Positions 17,149 to 25,944 are shown, counted from the first letter of the stretch. The stretch: DNA of 64,000 nt from Aeromonas lusitana (GCF_002812985.1 NZ_PGCP01000038.1:1-64000), one strand, 5' to 3'. Made by a program: numbers and translations. Notes: generated from the letters alone by a model not told the origin.

Positions 17149-18114
17149 TTATTCCCGTTCCTTGACGTAAGGGGTACCTAGCGCCTTGGGTGCCACCGCC
17201 TTGCCGATGAAGCCGGCCAGCAGGAACACCGTCAGTATGTAAGGCAGCGCCTCTATGGCCTGTACCGGGATCGGGAAGTCGCCGATGCTGACCCCCTGCA
17301 ACCGGATGGCGACCGCGTCGAGGAAGCCGAACAGCAGGCAGGCCGCCATGGCGCTCCAGGGTTTCCACTTGCCGAACACCAGGGCTGCCAGCGCCATGAA
17401 GCCCTTGCCCGCACTCATGTTCGGGATGAACTGGGCGGTCTGGGCCACGGCGAGATAGGTGCCACCGATACCGGCCAGCAGGCCGCCGATGATCAGCGCT
17501 ATGTAGCGCATGCGCACCACAGAGATGCCGGCGGTATCGACCGCGGCCGGGGCCTCGCCCACGGCGCGCAGACGCAGGCCGAAGCGGGTACGGAACAACA
17601 CCCACCAGGCCAGGGGCACGGCGGCGAAGGCCACGTACTCCAGCAGGGAGTGACCGCTCAGCAGCTCGCTGTAGAGCTGGCCGATAACCGGCACGTCATA
17701 CAGCTCCTTGGCATAGGGCAGATCGATGGGGGCGAAGCGGGCCGCGCCGGACAGAGCCGGGGTCTGGCCACCCTGATCGAACCAGTAACGGCCCAGGGTG
17801 ACGGTCAGACCGGCTGCCAGTATGTTGATGGCCATGCCGCTCACCACCTGATCACCGCGGTGGGTGATGGTGGCAAAGCCGTGCAGCAGGGCGAACAGGA
17901 TGGAGACGCCCACCCCGGCGCCGAGCCCGATCCAGGCGGAGCCAGACACGGCCGCCGCCGCCGCACTGGCGAAGGCCGCCGCCAGCAGCTTGCCTTCCAG
18001 CGCTATGTTGACCACCCCGGAGCGCTCGCAAAACATCCCCGCCATGGCAGCCAGAATGAGCGGTGGTGCGGTACGGATAGTGGCATCCAGCATCAAAATC
18101 AGCGTTTCGAACAT
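17149..18114 (-). CDS. Nucleoside-type ABC transporter permease (second subunit)
   Basis: A 321-residue membrane permease of the BPD_transp_2 family with about 8-9 hydrophobic segments. Its first segments (TAPPLILAAMAGMFCERSGV) match the YufQ/NupC-type permeases that pair with BMP-family binding proteins. The ATG at 18112-18114 starts MFETLILMLDATIR, preceded by AAAGGAGCC. It begins 2 bases after the stop of the first permease gene, so translation is coupled. Together with the upstream genes it forms a complete importer: binding protein, double ATPase and two permeases. Guanosine/purine nucleosides are the best-known substrates of this class. Confidence 0.88.
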   Translation of the reverse strand: MFETLILMLDATIRTAPPLILAAMAGMFCERSGVVNIALEGKLLAAAFASAAAAAVSGSAWIGLGAGVGVSILFALLHGFATITHRGDQVVSGMAINILAAGLTVTLGRYWFDQGGQTPALSGAARFAPIDLPYAKELYDVPVIGQLYSELLSGHSLLEYVAFAAVPLAWWVLFRTRFGLRLRAVGEAPAAVDTAGISVVRMRYIALIIGGLLAGIGGTYLAVAQTAQFIPNMSAGKGFMALAALVFGKWKPWSAMAACLLFGFLDAVAIRLQGVSIGDFPIPVQAIEALPYILTVFLLAGFIGKAVAPKALGTPYVKERE

Positions 18115-18116
18115 GG

Positions 18117-19235
18117 TCAGGCTCCTTTGACTTGCGCGGCTGAGCGGTTGGCGAAGGCCAGATAGCACTGCTCGATACGCGGGCGCAGCATGTGCTCGAG
18201 GGCGCCACAGAACAAGATCACCAGACCCTGCAGCACCACCACTATGTTGCGATCCACCCCGAATTCGAAGCTGAGCTCGGCACCACCTTGATAGAGGAAG
18301 CCGAACAGCAGGCTGGCGATGATGACGCCGACCGGGTGATTACGTCCCATCAGGGCCACCGCGATGCCGGTGAAGCCGAAGCCTTCCACGAAGTTCAACT
18401 TGATCTGGTGCAGCTCACCCTGCAGCACGTTGAGGGCGAAGAAGCCCGCCAGCATGCCGGAGATCACCATGGCCAGGATCACCACCTTGGGATAGGAGAT
18501 GCCCGCGTAGGCGGAGGCACTCTGGCTGGCGCCCACCGAGCGGATCTCATAGCCCCAGCGGGTATGCCAGATGAAGACCCACACCAGCAGCGCACAGATC
18601 AGCGCCCAGACGAAGCTGATGTTGAGCGGGCTGTTCGGCATCTCCACGCCGAACCCGGCCGCCAGCTCGCTCATCTTCGGCAACCAGCTCGCCACCGCAA
18701 ACACCTTGCTCTCGGTGGCCATGGATCCTGGCGGCTTGAAGACATCGACCAGCAGGTAGGCCATCAGGGAGGCAGCGATGAAGTTGAACATGATGGTGGT
18801 GATGACGATGTGGCTGCCCCGCTTGGCTTGCAGCCAGGCCGGGATGAAGGCCCAGGCCGCACCGAACAGACCACCGGCTATGATGGCGAGTGGCAGCAGC
18901 AGCGCGAACGGCAGCACATCACCGAGCAGCAGACAGACTAGGCCGACGCCGAGGCCGCCGATGTAGGCCTGACCCTCACCGCCGATGTTGAACAGGCCGG
19001 CGTGGAAGGCCACCGCCACCGCCAGACCGGTGAAGATGAAACCGGTCGCGTAGTAGAGGGTGAAGCCTATGCCCTCGCCGGTGCCGAAGGCGCCGTACCA
19101 CATGATCTCGGCGGCATCGATCGGGTTGATGTCGAGGTAATAGAACAGGATGGCCGACACCAGGAAGGCCAGCAGGATATTGATCGCGGGCAGCACGCCC
19201 ACGGAGATCCAGGCAGGGATACGTGCTTGGCTCAT
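18117..19235 (-). CDS. Nucleoside-type ABC transporter permease (first subunit)
   Basis: A 372-residue permease of the same family, with a longer N-terminus and about 10 hydrophobic segments. The stretch FHAGLFNIGGEGQAYIGGLG (about 78-97) is the signature of YufP/NupB-type permeases. It is the partner of the 321-residue permease and lies 82 bases after the ATPase gene in the same operon. Cytoplasmic-membrane location is certain from hydrophobicity; the substrate assignment depends on the operon's binding protein. Confidence 0.88.
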   Translation of the reverse strand: MSQARIPAWISVGVLPAINILLAFLVSAILFYYLDINPIDAAEIMWYGAFGTGEGIGFTLYYATGFIFTGLAVAVAFHAGLFNIGGEGQAYIGGLGVGLVCLLLGDVLPFALLLPLAIIAGGLFGAAWAFIPAWLQAKRGSHIVITTIMFNFIAASLMAYLLVDVFKPPGSMATESKVFAVASWLPKMSELAAGFGVEMPNSPLNISFVWALICALLVWVFIWHTRWGYEIRSVGASQSASAYAGISYPKVVILAMVISGMLAGFFALNVLQGELHQIKLNFVEGFGFTGIAVALMGRNHPVGVIIASLLFGFLYQGGAELSFEFGVDRNIVVVLQGLVILFCGALEHMLRPRIEQCYLAFANRSAAQVKGA

Positions 19236-19317
19236 GGGCGAGCCTCCTTGGCAATCTCGTCGGGGACTGGTGTGTTGACCATCATCAGGCCGAGTCCGTT
19301 ACAAGTGGTTGTGACCT

Positions 19318-20898
19318 TCATGATGTGGCTCCCTGCGATTGGCTTGCCGCCACCTCGTCGGGGACTATGTTAGCCATCATCAGCCCTATGGTGCGTTCAT
19401 CCGCCTTGGCGCCGTCCAGCTCACCGACGATGCGACCATCGGCGATGACTAGGATGCGATCAGACAGACTCATGATCTCGTCCAGCTCCACCGACACCAG
19501 CAACACCGCCTTGCCCTTGTCGCGCATGGCGATGATCTGCTGGTGGATGTATTCGATGGCGCCGATGTCGACCCCACGGGTCGGCTGGCCAACCAGCAGC
19601 ACATCCGGGTTCTGCTCCACTTCCCGGGCGATCACCAGTTTTTGCTGGTTGCCGCCGGAGAAGTTCGCCGTCTTGTGCTCGGGATGGGGCGGGCGCACGT
19701 CCCACTTGTCCATCTTCTCCTGGCAATCCTGGCGGATGGCGGCCTTGTCCTGCAGCATCCCCTTGTTGTACTGGGCGCGCTGGTGGTAGCCGAGGATGAA
19801 GGCCTCTTTCGCCTCGAAGCGATTGATGAGCCCCATCTTGTGTCTGTCTTCCGGGATGTGGCCGAGACCGAAGTTGCGCACCATCTCGGGGCTGGCGGGC
19901 TGGTCGTGGTCCACCAGGTGCACGGCACTGCTGCCGTGAAGGGTGAAGCTGCCCTTGCTCGGTTTGAGGATGCCGCCGAGCAGGCTGAGCAGCTCGGACT
20001 GACCGTTGCCGGAGACGCCGGCGATGCCGACCACTTCCCCTGCACGTACCTCGAAGCTGACGGATTTGACCCGCTCCACCTTGGCATCATCGAAGTAAGA
20101 CAATCCCTCGACCTTGAGCTTGGCCTCGCCCGGCTGGGCGGCGCCCTTGTCGACCTTGAGGCGCACCTTGCGGCCCACCATCAGCTCGGCCAGCTGCTCT
20201 TTATCGGTATCCTTGGTGGCGACGTGGGCCACCATCTCTCCCCGGCGCATGATGGAGACCTGATCCGTGATGGCCAGGATCTCCCGCAGCTTGTGGGTAA
20301 TGAGGATGATGGTCGCGCCCTGATCCCGCAGCTTTTTCAGCACCTCGAACAGGTGATCCGCCTCTTGCGGGGTCAGTACCCCGGTCGGCTCGTCCAGGAT
20401 CAGGATGCGGGCGCCGCGATAGAGCGCCTTGAGGATCTCGACCCGCTGTTGCAGGCCCACCGGCAGATCCTCGACCTTCTCGTGCAGCGGCACCTCGAGA
20501 CCATAGTCCCGGGCCAGCTCGCCGAGCAATTTCTCGGCCGCCGCCAGGCTCTTGCCCAGGTGCCAGCCGTTTTCCGCGCCGAGGATGACGTTCTCCAGCA
20601 CGGTGAAGTTGTTCACCAGCATGAAATGCTGGTGCACCATGCCCACGCCTGCGGCAATCGCATCTTGTGAGCCATGGGGTTTGAACGGTTTACCGTCGAT
20701 CAGCATCTCGCCCTTATCGGCGTGGTAGAAACCGTAGATGATGCTCATCAGGGTCGACTTGCCGGCGCCATTTTCGCCGACGATGCCGTGAATACTGCCT
20801 TTACGAACCTGAAGGTCGATCTGCTTGTTGGCGTAAACTTCGCCAAAGCGCTTATCGATACCTCTTAATTCGATGGCATAGCGATCTGTCTGGTCCAT
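19318..20898 (-). CDS. Nucleoside-type ABC transporter ATP-binding protein (two ATPase domains)
   Basis: A 526-residue protein with two fused ABC ATPase domains, as in YufO/RbsA-type subunits. Domain 1 has Walker A GENGAGKS near residue 38 and Walker B ILILDEPTGVLTP near 162. Domain 2 (from about 270) has a degenerate P-loop, GVSGNGQSE, and the signature-like SGGNQQK near 414. Degeneracy in the second half is usual for the family. The ATG at 20896-20898 follows AAGGA; a longer in-frame start overlaps the upstream terminator hairpin and is unlikely. It energises uptake through the two downstream permeases. Confidence 0.9.
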   Translation of the reverse strand: MDQTDRYAIELRGIDKRFGEVYANKQIDLQVRKGSIHGIVGENGAGKSTLMSIIYGFYHADKGEMLIDGKPFKPHGSQDAIAAGVGMVHQHFMLVNNFTVLENVILGAENGWHLGKSLAAAEKLLGELARDYGLEVPLHEKVEDLPVGLQQRVEILKALYRGARILILDEPTGVLTPQEADHLFEVLKKLRDQGATIILITHKLREILAITDQVSIMRRGEMVAHVATKDTDKEQLAELMVGRKVRLKVDKGAAQPGEAKLKVEGLSYFDDAKVERVKSVSFEVRAGEVVGIAGVSGNGQSELLSLLGGILKPSKGSFTLHGSSAVHLVDHDQPASPEMVRNFGLGHIPEDRHKMGLINRFEAKEAFILGYHQRAQYNKGMLQDKAAIRQDCQEKMDKWDVRPPHPEHKTANFSGGNQQKLVIAREVEQNPDVLLVGQPTRGVDIGAIEYIHQQIIAMRDKGKAVLLVSVELDEIMSLSDRILVIADGRIVGELDGAKADERTIGLMMANIVPDEVAASQSQGATS

Positions 20899-20931
20899 GA
20901 TGCAGTCCTTGCGGGTCATGAAGTAGAGACT

Positions 20932-20955
20932 AAAAACCGGCCCGTGCGGGCCGGT
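20932..20955 (-). terminator. Intra-operon terminator/attenuator after the binding-protein gene
   Basis: On the minus strand a perfect 9-bp stem (ACCGGCCCG / CGGGCCGGT) with a two-base loop is followed by TTTT. Such elements reduce read-through so that the substrate-binding protein is made in excess of the membrane subunits. Confidence 0.8.
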
Positions 20956-20984
20956 CATCATAGGTTGAGAGTCGTAGCAGAGAC

Positions 20985-21983
20985 TCAGTACTTACAGGAG
21001 TTGTCGCTCATGTAGTCGTGCACCTTGATCTTGCCGGCGATGATGTCGGCCTTGATGGCGTCGACCTTGGCCTTCATTTCCGGGGTGATCAGAGCCTTGT
21101 TGTTCTCATCCAGCGCCCAATCCACACCGCCTTCCGCCAGACCCAGGGACTGGATGCCAGGCTTCCACTCGCCCTTGGCGGCGTCATCCCAGCTCTTGTA
21201 AGCGGCCAGGCCGACGGACTTGACCATGGAGGTCAGCATGGTGCCCGGTTGCAGGTGGTTCTGGTTGGAATCCACGCCGATGGCGAACTTGCCTTCGTCC
21301 TTGGCAGCCTGGTAAACACCGATGCCGGTGCCGCCAGCGGCAGCATAGACAACGTCTGCACCCTTGGCGAACTGGGACTTGGCCAGTTCTGCACCCTTGG
21401 CCGGGTCAGCAAACGCGGCCGGGGTGGAGCCGGTCATGTTCTGGTATACGTCGATCTTCGGATTGATGTACTTGGCGCCCTGCTCGTAGCCGCACTGGAA
21501 TTTGCGGATCAGCGGGATGTCCATGCCGCCCACGAAGCCGACCTTGCCGGTCTTGGAGGCGATGGCTGCCAGTGCACCCACCAGGAAGGAACCTTCATGC
21601 TCCTTGAAGATGAGGGACTGTACGTTCGGCTTGTCGACCACCATGTCGATGATGGTGAACTGGGTTTTCGGGAACTCGGTGGCGACCTTCTCTACCGCAG
21701 AGCCCATGTTGAAGCCGACGGCGACGATGGGGGTGTTGCCACGGCTGGCCAGACGACGCAGACCCTGCTCGCGCTGGGCTTCGTTCTGGGGTTCGAACTC
21801 CTTGACCTTGACGCCTTTGTCCTTGTTGTAAACTTCGACGCCGTTGCGGAACACGGCTTCGTTGAAGGACTTGTCGAATTTGCCGGCGGTGTCATAGATG
21901 ACGGCAGGATCGGAGGCTGCCTGGGCAGACAGGGCAGCAAGGGTGAGGGTGGCCACGGTGGCCAGCTTGAGCACTTTAGTCAC
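20985..21983 (-). CDS. BMP-family (PnrA/Med-like) substrate-binding lipoprotein-type protein
   Basis: A 332-residue exported binding protein. The signal peptide MTKVLKLATVATLTLAALSA ends in AQA with cleavage near residue 23-24; no lipobox Cys is present, so it should be a soluble periplasmic protein. The BMP fold shows in DKSFNEAVFRNGVE (about 37-50) and GFVGGMDIPLIRKFQCGYEQ (about 149-168). The family binds purine nucleosides (for example PnrA). The GTG at 21981-21983 follows AAGGATACGATC; an earlier start would add 12 polar residues before the signal peptide. First gene of the importer operon; a candidate PurR site lies 113 bases upstream. Confidence 0.88.
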   Translation of the reverse strand: MTKVLKLATVATLTLAALSAQAASDPAVIYDTAGKFDKSFNEAVFRNGVEVYNKDKGVKVKEFEPQNEAQREQGLRRLASRGNTPIVAVGFNMGSAVEKVATEFPKTQFTIIDMVVDKPNVQSLIFKEHEGSFLVGALAAIASKTGKVGFVGGMDIPLIRKFQCGYEQGAKYINPKIDVYQNMTGSTPAAFADPAKGAELAKSQFAKGADVVYAAAGGTGIGVYQAAKDEGKFAIGVDSNQNHLQPGTMLTSMVKSVGLAAYKSWDDAAKGEWKPGIQSLGLAEGGVDWALDENNKALITPEMKAKVDAIKADIIAGKIKVHDYMSDNSCKY

Positions 21984-22095
21984 GATCGTATCCTTGATTG
22001 TTATGTTGAGGGTCCACAACCCGCCGTAGCAGCAGGCTATAAAGCACGCTGGCTAACTGTAAGTGAGCCAACTTGTGGGTCAAGGAGATCATAAA

Positions 22096-22111
22096 GGAAA
22101 AACGTTTGCGT
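22096..22111 (-). promoter_or_regulatory. Candidate PurR operator upstream of the BMP importer
   Basis: AAACGTTTGCGT at 22100-22111 matches the last 12 positions of the PurR operator ACGCAAACGTTTGCGT. The first four positions do not match. Purine repression of a nucleoside importer is biologically plausible. One strong half plus the central CG is visible, so this is a candidate, not a firm site. Confidence 0.45.
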
Positions 22112-22380
22112 TAACGGTTTGAAATATAAGCAAATTGCTTTATAAGTGTTTGTTTTTAACCTGGTTTTCAGAACTAAATGCTGCGATTAATAGGGTTCAA
22201 ATGACATTTTTGTTTGTATTCATCGAGTTAGGCGCAAGCGTTTTTCTTGTCTGATGAAAAAGGCGGCTTCCATTGACACTATTTTGTGGCATGGAAACAG
22301 CATCTTCTCCTGCCAGGGGCGGCAAGGACCCTATGTCACACGGATTTGGTCTCTGGCCGCTCAGGCCGTATAATCGCCGC

Positions 22381-22396
22381 CTGTATAAATAAACAG
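22381..22396. promoter_or_regulatory. LexA SOS box of uvrD
   Basis: CTGTATAAATAAACAG is a perfect CTGT-N8-ACAG LexA box ending 8 bases before the uvrD ATG. It overlaps the Shine-Dalgarno region. E. coli uvrD also has a LexA box. DNA-damage induction is therefore expected. Confidence 0.93.
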
Positions 22397-22404
22397 GAGT
22401 GGTG

Positions 22405-24576
22405 ATGGACGTTTCAACCTTGCTCGACGGGCTCAACGACAAGCAAAGAGACGCGGTGGCGGCCCCCCGTTGCAACCTGCTGGTGCTGGCGGGTGCCGGT
22501 TCGGGCAAGACCCGGGTACTGGTGCACCGTATCGCCTGGCTGATGCAGGTGGAGCGTTGTTCACCCTTCTCCATCATCGCCGTGACCTTCACCAACAAGG
22601 CCGCCGCCGAGATGCGTGGCCGGGTCGAGAAGGTCATAGGTGACGGTGTGCGCGGCATGTGGATAGGCACTTTCCACGGCATCGCCCACCGCCTGCTGCG
22701 GGCCCATCATCTGGATGCGGGCCTGCCCCAGGATTTCCAGATCCTCGACTCCGACGACCAGTACCGCCTCATTCGCCGGGTGCTCAAGGCGCTGAACCTG
22801 GACGAGAAGCACTGGGCCCCGCGCGCCGTGATGGGCTACATCAACGGCAAGAAGGATGAAGGTCTGCGCCCCGGCGACATCGATCTCTACGGCGATCCCG
22901 TCACCCGCACCTATCAGCAGATCTACAAGACCTATCAGGAGACCTGCGATCGCTCCGGGCTGGTGGATTTTGCCGAGCTGCTGCTGCGCGCCCACGAGCT
23001 GTGGCTGAACCGGCCGCACATCCTCGAGCACTATCGGGATCGCTTCCAGAACATTCTGGTGGACGAATTCCAGGATACCAACGGCATCCAGTACGCCTGG
23101 CTGCGCATGCTGGCTGGCGACACAGGCCGGGTGATGATCGTCGGCGACGATGATCAGTCCATCTACGGCTGGCGCGGCGCCAAGATAGAGAACATCCAGC
23201 GCTTCCTGACCGACTACCAGGGCGCCGAGACCATACGCCTCGAGCAGAACTACCGCTCCACCGCCAATATCCTGAAAGCCGCCAACAGCGTCATTGCCAA
23301 CAACGCGGAGCGCCTCGGCAAGGAGCTGTGGACCGAGGGGGCCGAGGGCGATCCGATTTCCCTGTACGCCGCCTTCAACGAGGTGGACGAGGCCCGCTTC
23401 GTGGTTGGTCGCCTCAAGGACTGGAAGGAGAAGGGGGGCCTGCTCACCGACTGCGCCATCCTCTATCGCTCCAACGCCCAGTCACGGGTGCTGGAAGAGG
23501 CGCTGATGCAGGACGCCATGCCGTACCGCATCTACGGCGGCCTGCGCTTCTTCGAGCGCCAGGAGATCAAGGATGCCATGGCCTACCTGCGGCTCATCAA
23601 CAACCGCGGCGATGACGCCAGCTTCGAGCGGGTCGTCAACACCCCGACCCGTGGCATCGGCGATCGCACCCTGGAGATCCTGCGCAACAACGCCCGCGAT
23701 CAGGGCCAGAACCTTTGGCAGTCCGCCAAGACCCTGCTGAATGACAAGGTGCTGACCGGCCGTGCCGGTAACGCGGTGCGCGGTTTCGTGGAACTGATAG
23801 ACGCGCTGGAGGAGCAGGTCTCCTTATTGCCGCTGCACCAGCAGGCGGATATCGCCATCCAGCATTCCGGCCTCAAGGCCATGTATCTGGCCGAGAAGGG
23901 CGAGAAGTCCCAGGCGCGGGTGGAGAACCTGGACGAGCTGGTCACCGCCTGCCGCCAGTACCAGCGGCCGGACGAGCTGGAAGACATGAGCGATCTCTCC
24001 GCCTTCCTCGCCCACGCGGCGCTGGAGTCTGGCGAGAATCAGGCGGACGAATACGCCGATGCGGTGCAGCTGATGACGCTGCACAGCGCCAAGGGCTTGG
24101 AGTTCCCTCTGGTGCTGCTGGTGGGGGTGGAGGAGGGCATGTTCCCGAGCCAGCAATCCACCGAGGAGTCGGGCCGCCTCGAAGAGGAGCGGCGCCTCTG
24201 TTACGTAGGCATGACCCGCGCCATGGAGAAGCTCTACATCTGTTATGCGGAGAGCCGCCGCATCTACGGCCGCGAGATGTTCCACAAGCCGAGCCGCTTC
24301 ATCCGCGAGATGCCCGCCGAGTGCCTCGAAGAGATCCGGCTGCGCACCCAGGTGAGCCGCCCGACCCAGTACGGGCGTTTCAGCCAGAACGAGGTGCAGC
24401 AGAGCTTCGACGCCAGCGGCATCAAGCTCGGCCAGCGGGTGCTGCACCCGAAATTCGGGGAAGGCATAGTGCTGAACTTCGAAGGGGTCGGCCAGCAGAG
24501 CCGGGTGCAGATCCAGTTCGACGACGTCGGCGCCAAGTGGCTGGTGACGGCATATGCCCGCCTTGAGGCGCTGTAA
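22405..24576 (+). CDS. uvrD: DNA helicase II UvrD
   Basis: A 723-residue superfamily 1A 3'-5' helicase acting in nucleotide excision repair and methyl-directed mismatch repair. Walker A AGAGSGKT is at residues 29-36, motif Ia near VTFTNKAAAEMR (about 63-74), motif II VDEFQDTN near 219, motif III GDDDQSIYGWRGA near 248, and motif VI VGMTRAME near 603. The C-terminal region ends with the GxxVxHPKFGxG segment typical of UvrD (about 676-690). The ATG at 22405, five bases after AGGAG, gives the family start MDVSTLLDGLND. The promoter carries a LexA box. Monocistronic, with a terminator. Confidence 0.97.
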   Translation: MDVSTLLDGLNDKQRDAVAAPRCNLLVLAGAGSGKTRVLVHRIAWLMQVERCSPFSIIAVTFTNKAAAEMRGRVEKVIGDGVRGMWIGTFHGIAHRLLRAHHLDAGLPQDFQILDSDDQYRLIRRVLKALNLDEKHWAPRAVMGYINGKKDEGLRPGDIDLYGDPVTRTYQQIYKTYQETCDRSGLVDFAELLLRAHELWLNRPHILEHYRDRFQNILVDEFQDTNGIQYAWLRMLAGDTGRVMIVGDDDQSIYGWRGAKIENIQRFLTDYQGAETIRLEQNYRSTANILKAANSVIANNAERLGKELWTEGAEGDPISLYAAFNEVDEARFVVGRLKDWKEKGGLLTDCAILYRSNAQSRVLEEALMQDAMPYRIYGGLRFFERQEIKDAMAYLRLINNRGDDASFERVVNTPTRGIGDRTLEILRNNARDQGQNLWQSAKTLLNDKVLTGRAGNAVRGFVELIDALEEQVSLLPLHQQADIAIQHSGLKAMYLAEKGEKSQARVENLDELVTACRQYQRPDELEDMSDLSAFLAHAALESGENQADEYADAVQLMTLHSAKGLEFPLVLLVGVEEGMFPSQQSTEESGRLEEERRLCYVGMTRAMEKLYICYAESRRIYGREMFHKPSRFIREMPAECLEEIRLRTQVSRPTQYGRFSQNEVQQSFDASGIKLGQRVLHPKFGEGIVLNFEGVGQQSRVQIQFDDVGAKWLVTAYARLEAL

Positions 24577-24602
24577 GGCGCAGCGCACCCACCTGTGATG
24601 TG

Positions 24603-24627
24603 AAAAGGAGCCGATGGCTCCTTTTTT
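24603..24627 (+). terminator. Rho-independent terminator of uvrD
   Basis: A 10-bp perfect stem (AAAAGGAGCC / GGCTCCTTTT) with a GAT loop and continuing T residues. Confidence 0.94.
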
Positions 24628-24634
24628 GTCACAG

Positions 24635-24664
24635 GTAGGTTCGATTAGCGAAGCGTAATCGGAC
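24635..24664 (+). repeat. REP-like element (GTAG plus hairpin)
   Basis: A GTAG tetranucleotide is followed by a hairpin whose arms are GTTCGATTA and TAATCGGAC (one G-U pair) around GCGAAGCG. A GTAG head plus a short GC-loop hairpin is the form of REP elements mobilised by REP-associated tyrosine transposases. A decayed transposase of that family lies 2.2 kb away. Confidence 0.65.
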
Positions 24665-24672
24665 GTTCGCGT
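24645..24672. repeat. Left 28-bp direct repeat flanking the restriction-modification island
   Basis: This segment matches 26834-26861 in the same orientation with one mismatch; the last 23 bases are identical. It overlaps the right arm of the REP hairpin. The two copies bracket the AT-rich restriction-modification genes. Confidence 0.85.
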
Positions 24673-24692
24673 CATGGGAGATGGCGTTGGTA

Positions 24693-24960
24693 GCACGGCT
24701 GGCGCCGTGCAGGACGCGAGGGCATGGCCCTCGACAGGGTTTCGCCCGCCCTTCGGGCTGGGACGAGTGACTTTGGAAAGACCCAAAGTCACCAAAGGTC
24801 TTCTCCCCCGCCAATCCGCTGGCTTCGCCAGTGCCCTCGGTCCAGAGCCAACGTCGGACGGGCCGCCGCAGACGGCACTTTAGCTTGCGCCTTCCATGGC
24901 TTCAGTTAAAGTTCACTTCGGACATCCGTGTCCTTGCGCAAAATCGAGGCCGATTCTGCT
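24693..24960. other. Hairpin-rich GC-rich non-coding stretch
   Basis: No supportable gene is seen between the REP element and the AT-rich segment. The stretch holds consecutive short perfect hairpins: GCACGGC/GCCGTGC (24693-24710), CGAGGGC/GCCCTCG (24717-24733), GCCC-TTC-GGGC (about 24748-24758) and GTGACTTTGG/CCAAAGTCAC (24767-24792). It resembles dispersed non-autonomous repeats in proteobacterial genomes, but I cannot name a family. Confidence 0.5.
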
Positions 24961-25037
24961 TTGGTAAGCGGTATGCTTGGCTCCAAATGAAGTTTATATG
25001 ATCCTGCGATAAGCTGTTTTTAGCCGGAGAGTTTGCA

Positions 25038-25112
25038 ATGAATAAGCTTGACTCAACATTAGTTGGTGAATACTATAAGTTTCATGACGATGAAAAAATT
25101 AAACTTAATTAA
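25038..25112 (+). CDS. Possible 24-codon leader ORF overlapping the methyltransferase start
   Basis: ATG at 25038 follows GGAGAGTTTGCA, the best Shine-Dalgarno in the area, and opens a 24-codon frame (MNKLDSTLVGEYYKFHDDEK and four more residues) ending in TAA at 25110-25112. The methyltransferase ATGs at 25084 and 25090, in another frame, have no good ribosome site of their own. The small frame could couple translation to the methyltransferase. Alternatively, a frameshift at the A6 run (25093-25098) could have split one longer N-terminus. Confidence 0.4.
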   Translation: MNKLDSTLVGEYYKFHDDEKIKLN

Positions 25113-25944
25113 ATCTATTTTAGGTACGCCTTCTTTTGAAGAAGATGGTGTGGTTATTTATAATCGAGATTGCCTTGATGGCATGAAACAGATACCTGAT
25201 GGATTGATAGATGCGACAATTACCTCTCCTCCCTACAATATAGGGAAGGAGTACGAAAAGTTAAATAATCTTAATGATTACTTGTCTTGGTGTGAGTCGT
25301 GGATACAACAGGTTCACAGAATAACGAAACCCAATGGAACATTTTGGCTTAATTTAGGATATCTAGAAGTAGAGTCCAAAGGATTAGCGGTTCCTATTCC
25401 ATACCTTCTTTGGGATAGAACTCCTTTTTATCTCATTCAAGAGGTTATCTGGAATTATTCTGCTGGAGTTGCATGCAAGAATAGATTCTCTCCAAGGAAT
25501 GAAAAATTACTGTGGTATGTAAAGGACAAAAGTGATTATATATTCAATTTGGATGATGTTCGCGATCCGAATGTTAAGTATCCAAATCAGAAAAAAAACG
25601 GAAAATTGAAATGTAATCCTAATGGTAAGAATCCTTCTGATGTTTGGCAGATTCCTAAAGTTACATCAGGTAGAAATCGCTCGTCAGCGGAAAGGACACC
25701 TCATCCCGCTCAATTCCCTATGGCAATGGTTGAGAGGATGATGCTGGCCTCTAGCAATGAGGGGGATCTGATATTAGATCCTTTCATGGGGTCTGGTAGT
25801 ACGGCAGAGTGTGCTCTTAGAAACAAGAGAATGGTTATAGGGTTTGAACTTGAAGAGAAATATATTGGTTATGCAGGCCAACGCATAACCAATTATCAAG
25901 AGGATTCAAAGCTAACAACAGCTCAGTGTGCTTTATCTTTTTGA
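25090..25944 (+). CDS. Type II DNA methyltransferase (beta-class amino-methyltransferase)
   Basis: A 284-residue DNA amino-methyltransferase (N4-cytosine or N6-adenine). Catalytic motif IV TSPPYN is at about residues 45-50 and the SAM-binding motif I DPFMGSGST at about 230-238. That order (IV before I) is the beta class, and SPPY is more usual for N4-cytosine enzymes. The segment ERTPHPAQFP near 203-212 is typical of the family. Start choice is uncertain (25084 or 25090). The gene converges with the nuclease gene, sharing 12 bases at their 3' ends. Strongly AT-rich codons unlike the flanking genes mark it as acquired. It should protect the site cut by the neighbouring nuclease. Confidence 0.88.
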   Translation: MKKLNLIKSILGTPSFEEDGVVIYNRDCLDGMKQIPDGLIDATITSPPYNIGKEYEKLNNLNDYLSWCESWIQQVHRITKPNGTFWLNLGYLEVESKGLAVPIPYLLWDRTPFYLIQEVIWNYSAGVACKNRFSPRNEKLLWYVKDKSDYIFNLDDVRDPNVKYPNQKKNGKLKCNPNGKNPSDVWQIPKVTSGRNRSSAERTPHPAQFPMAMVERMMLASSNEGDLILDPFMGSGSTAECALRNKRMVIGFELEEKYIGYAGQRITNYQEDSKLTTAQCALSF

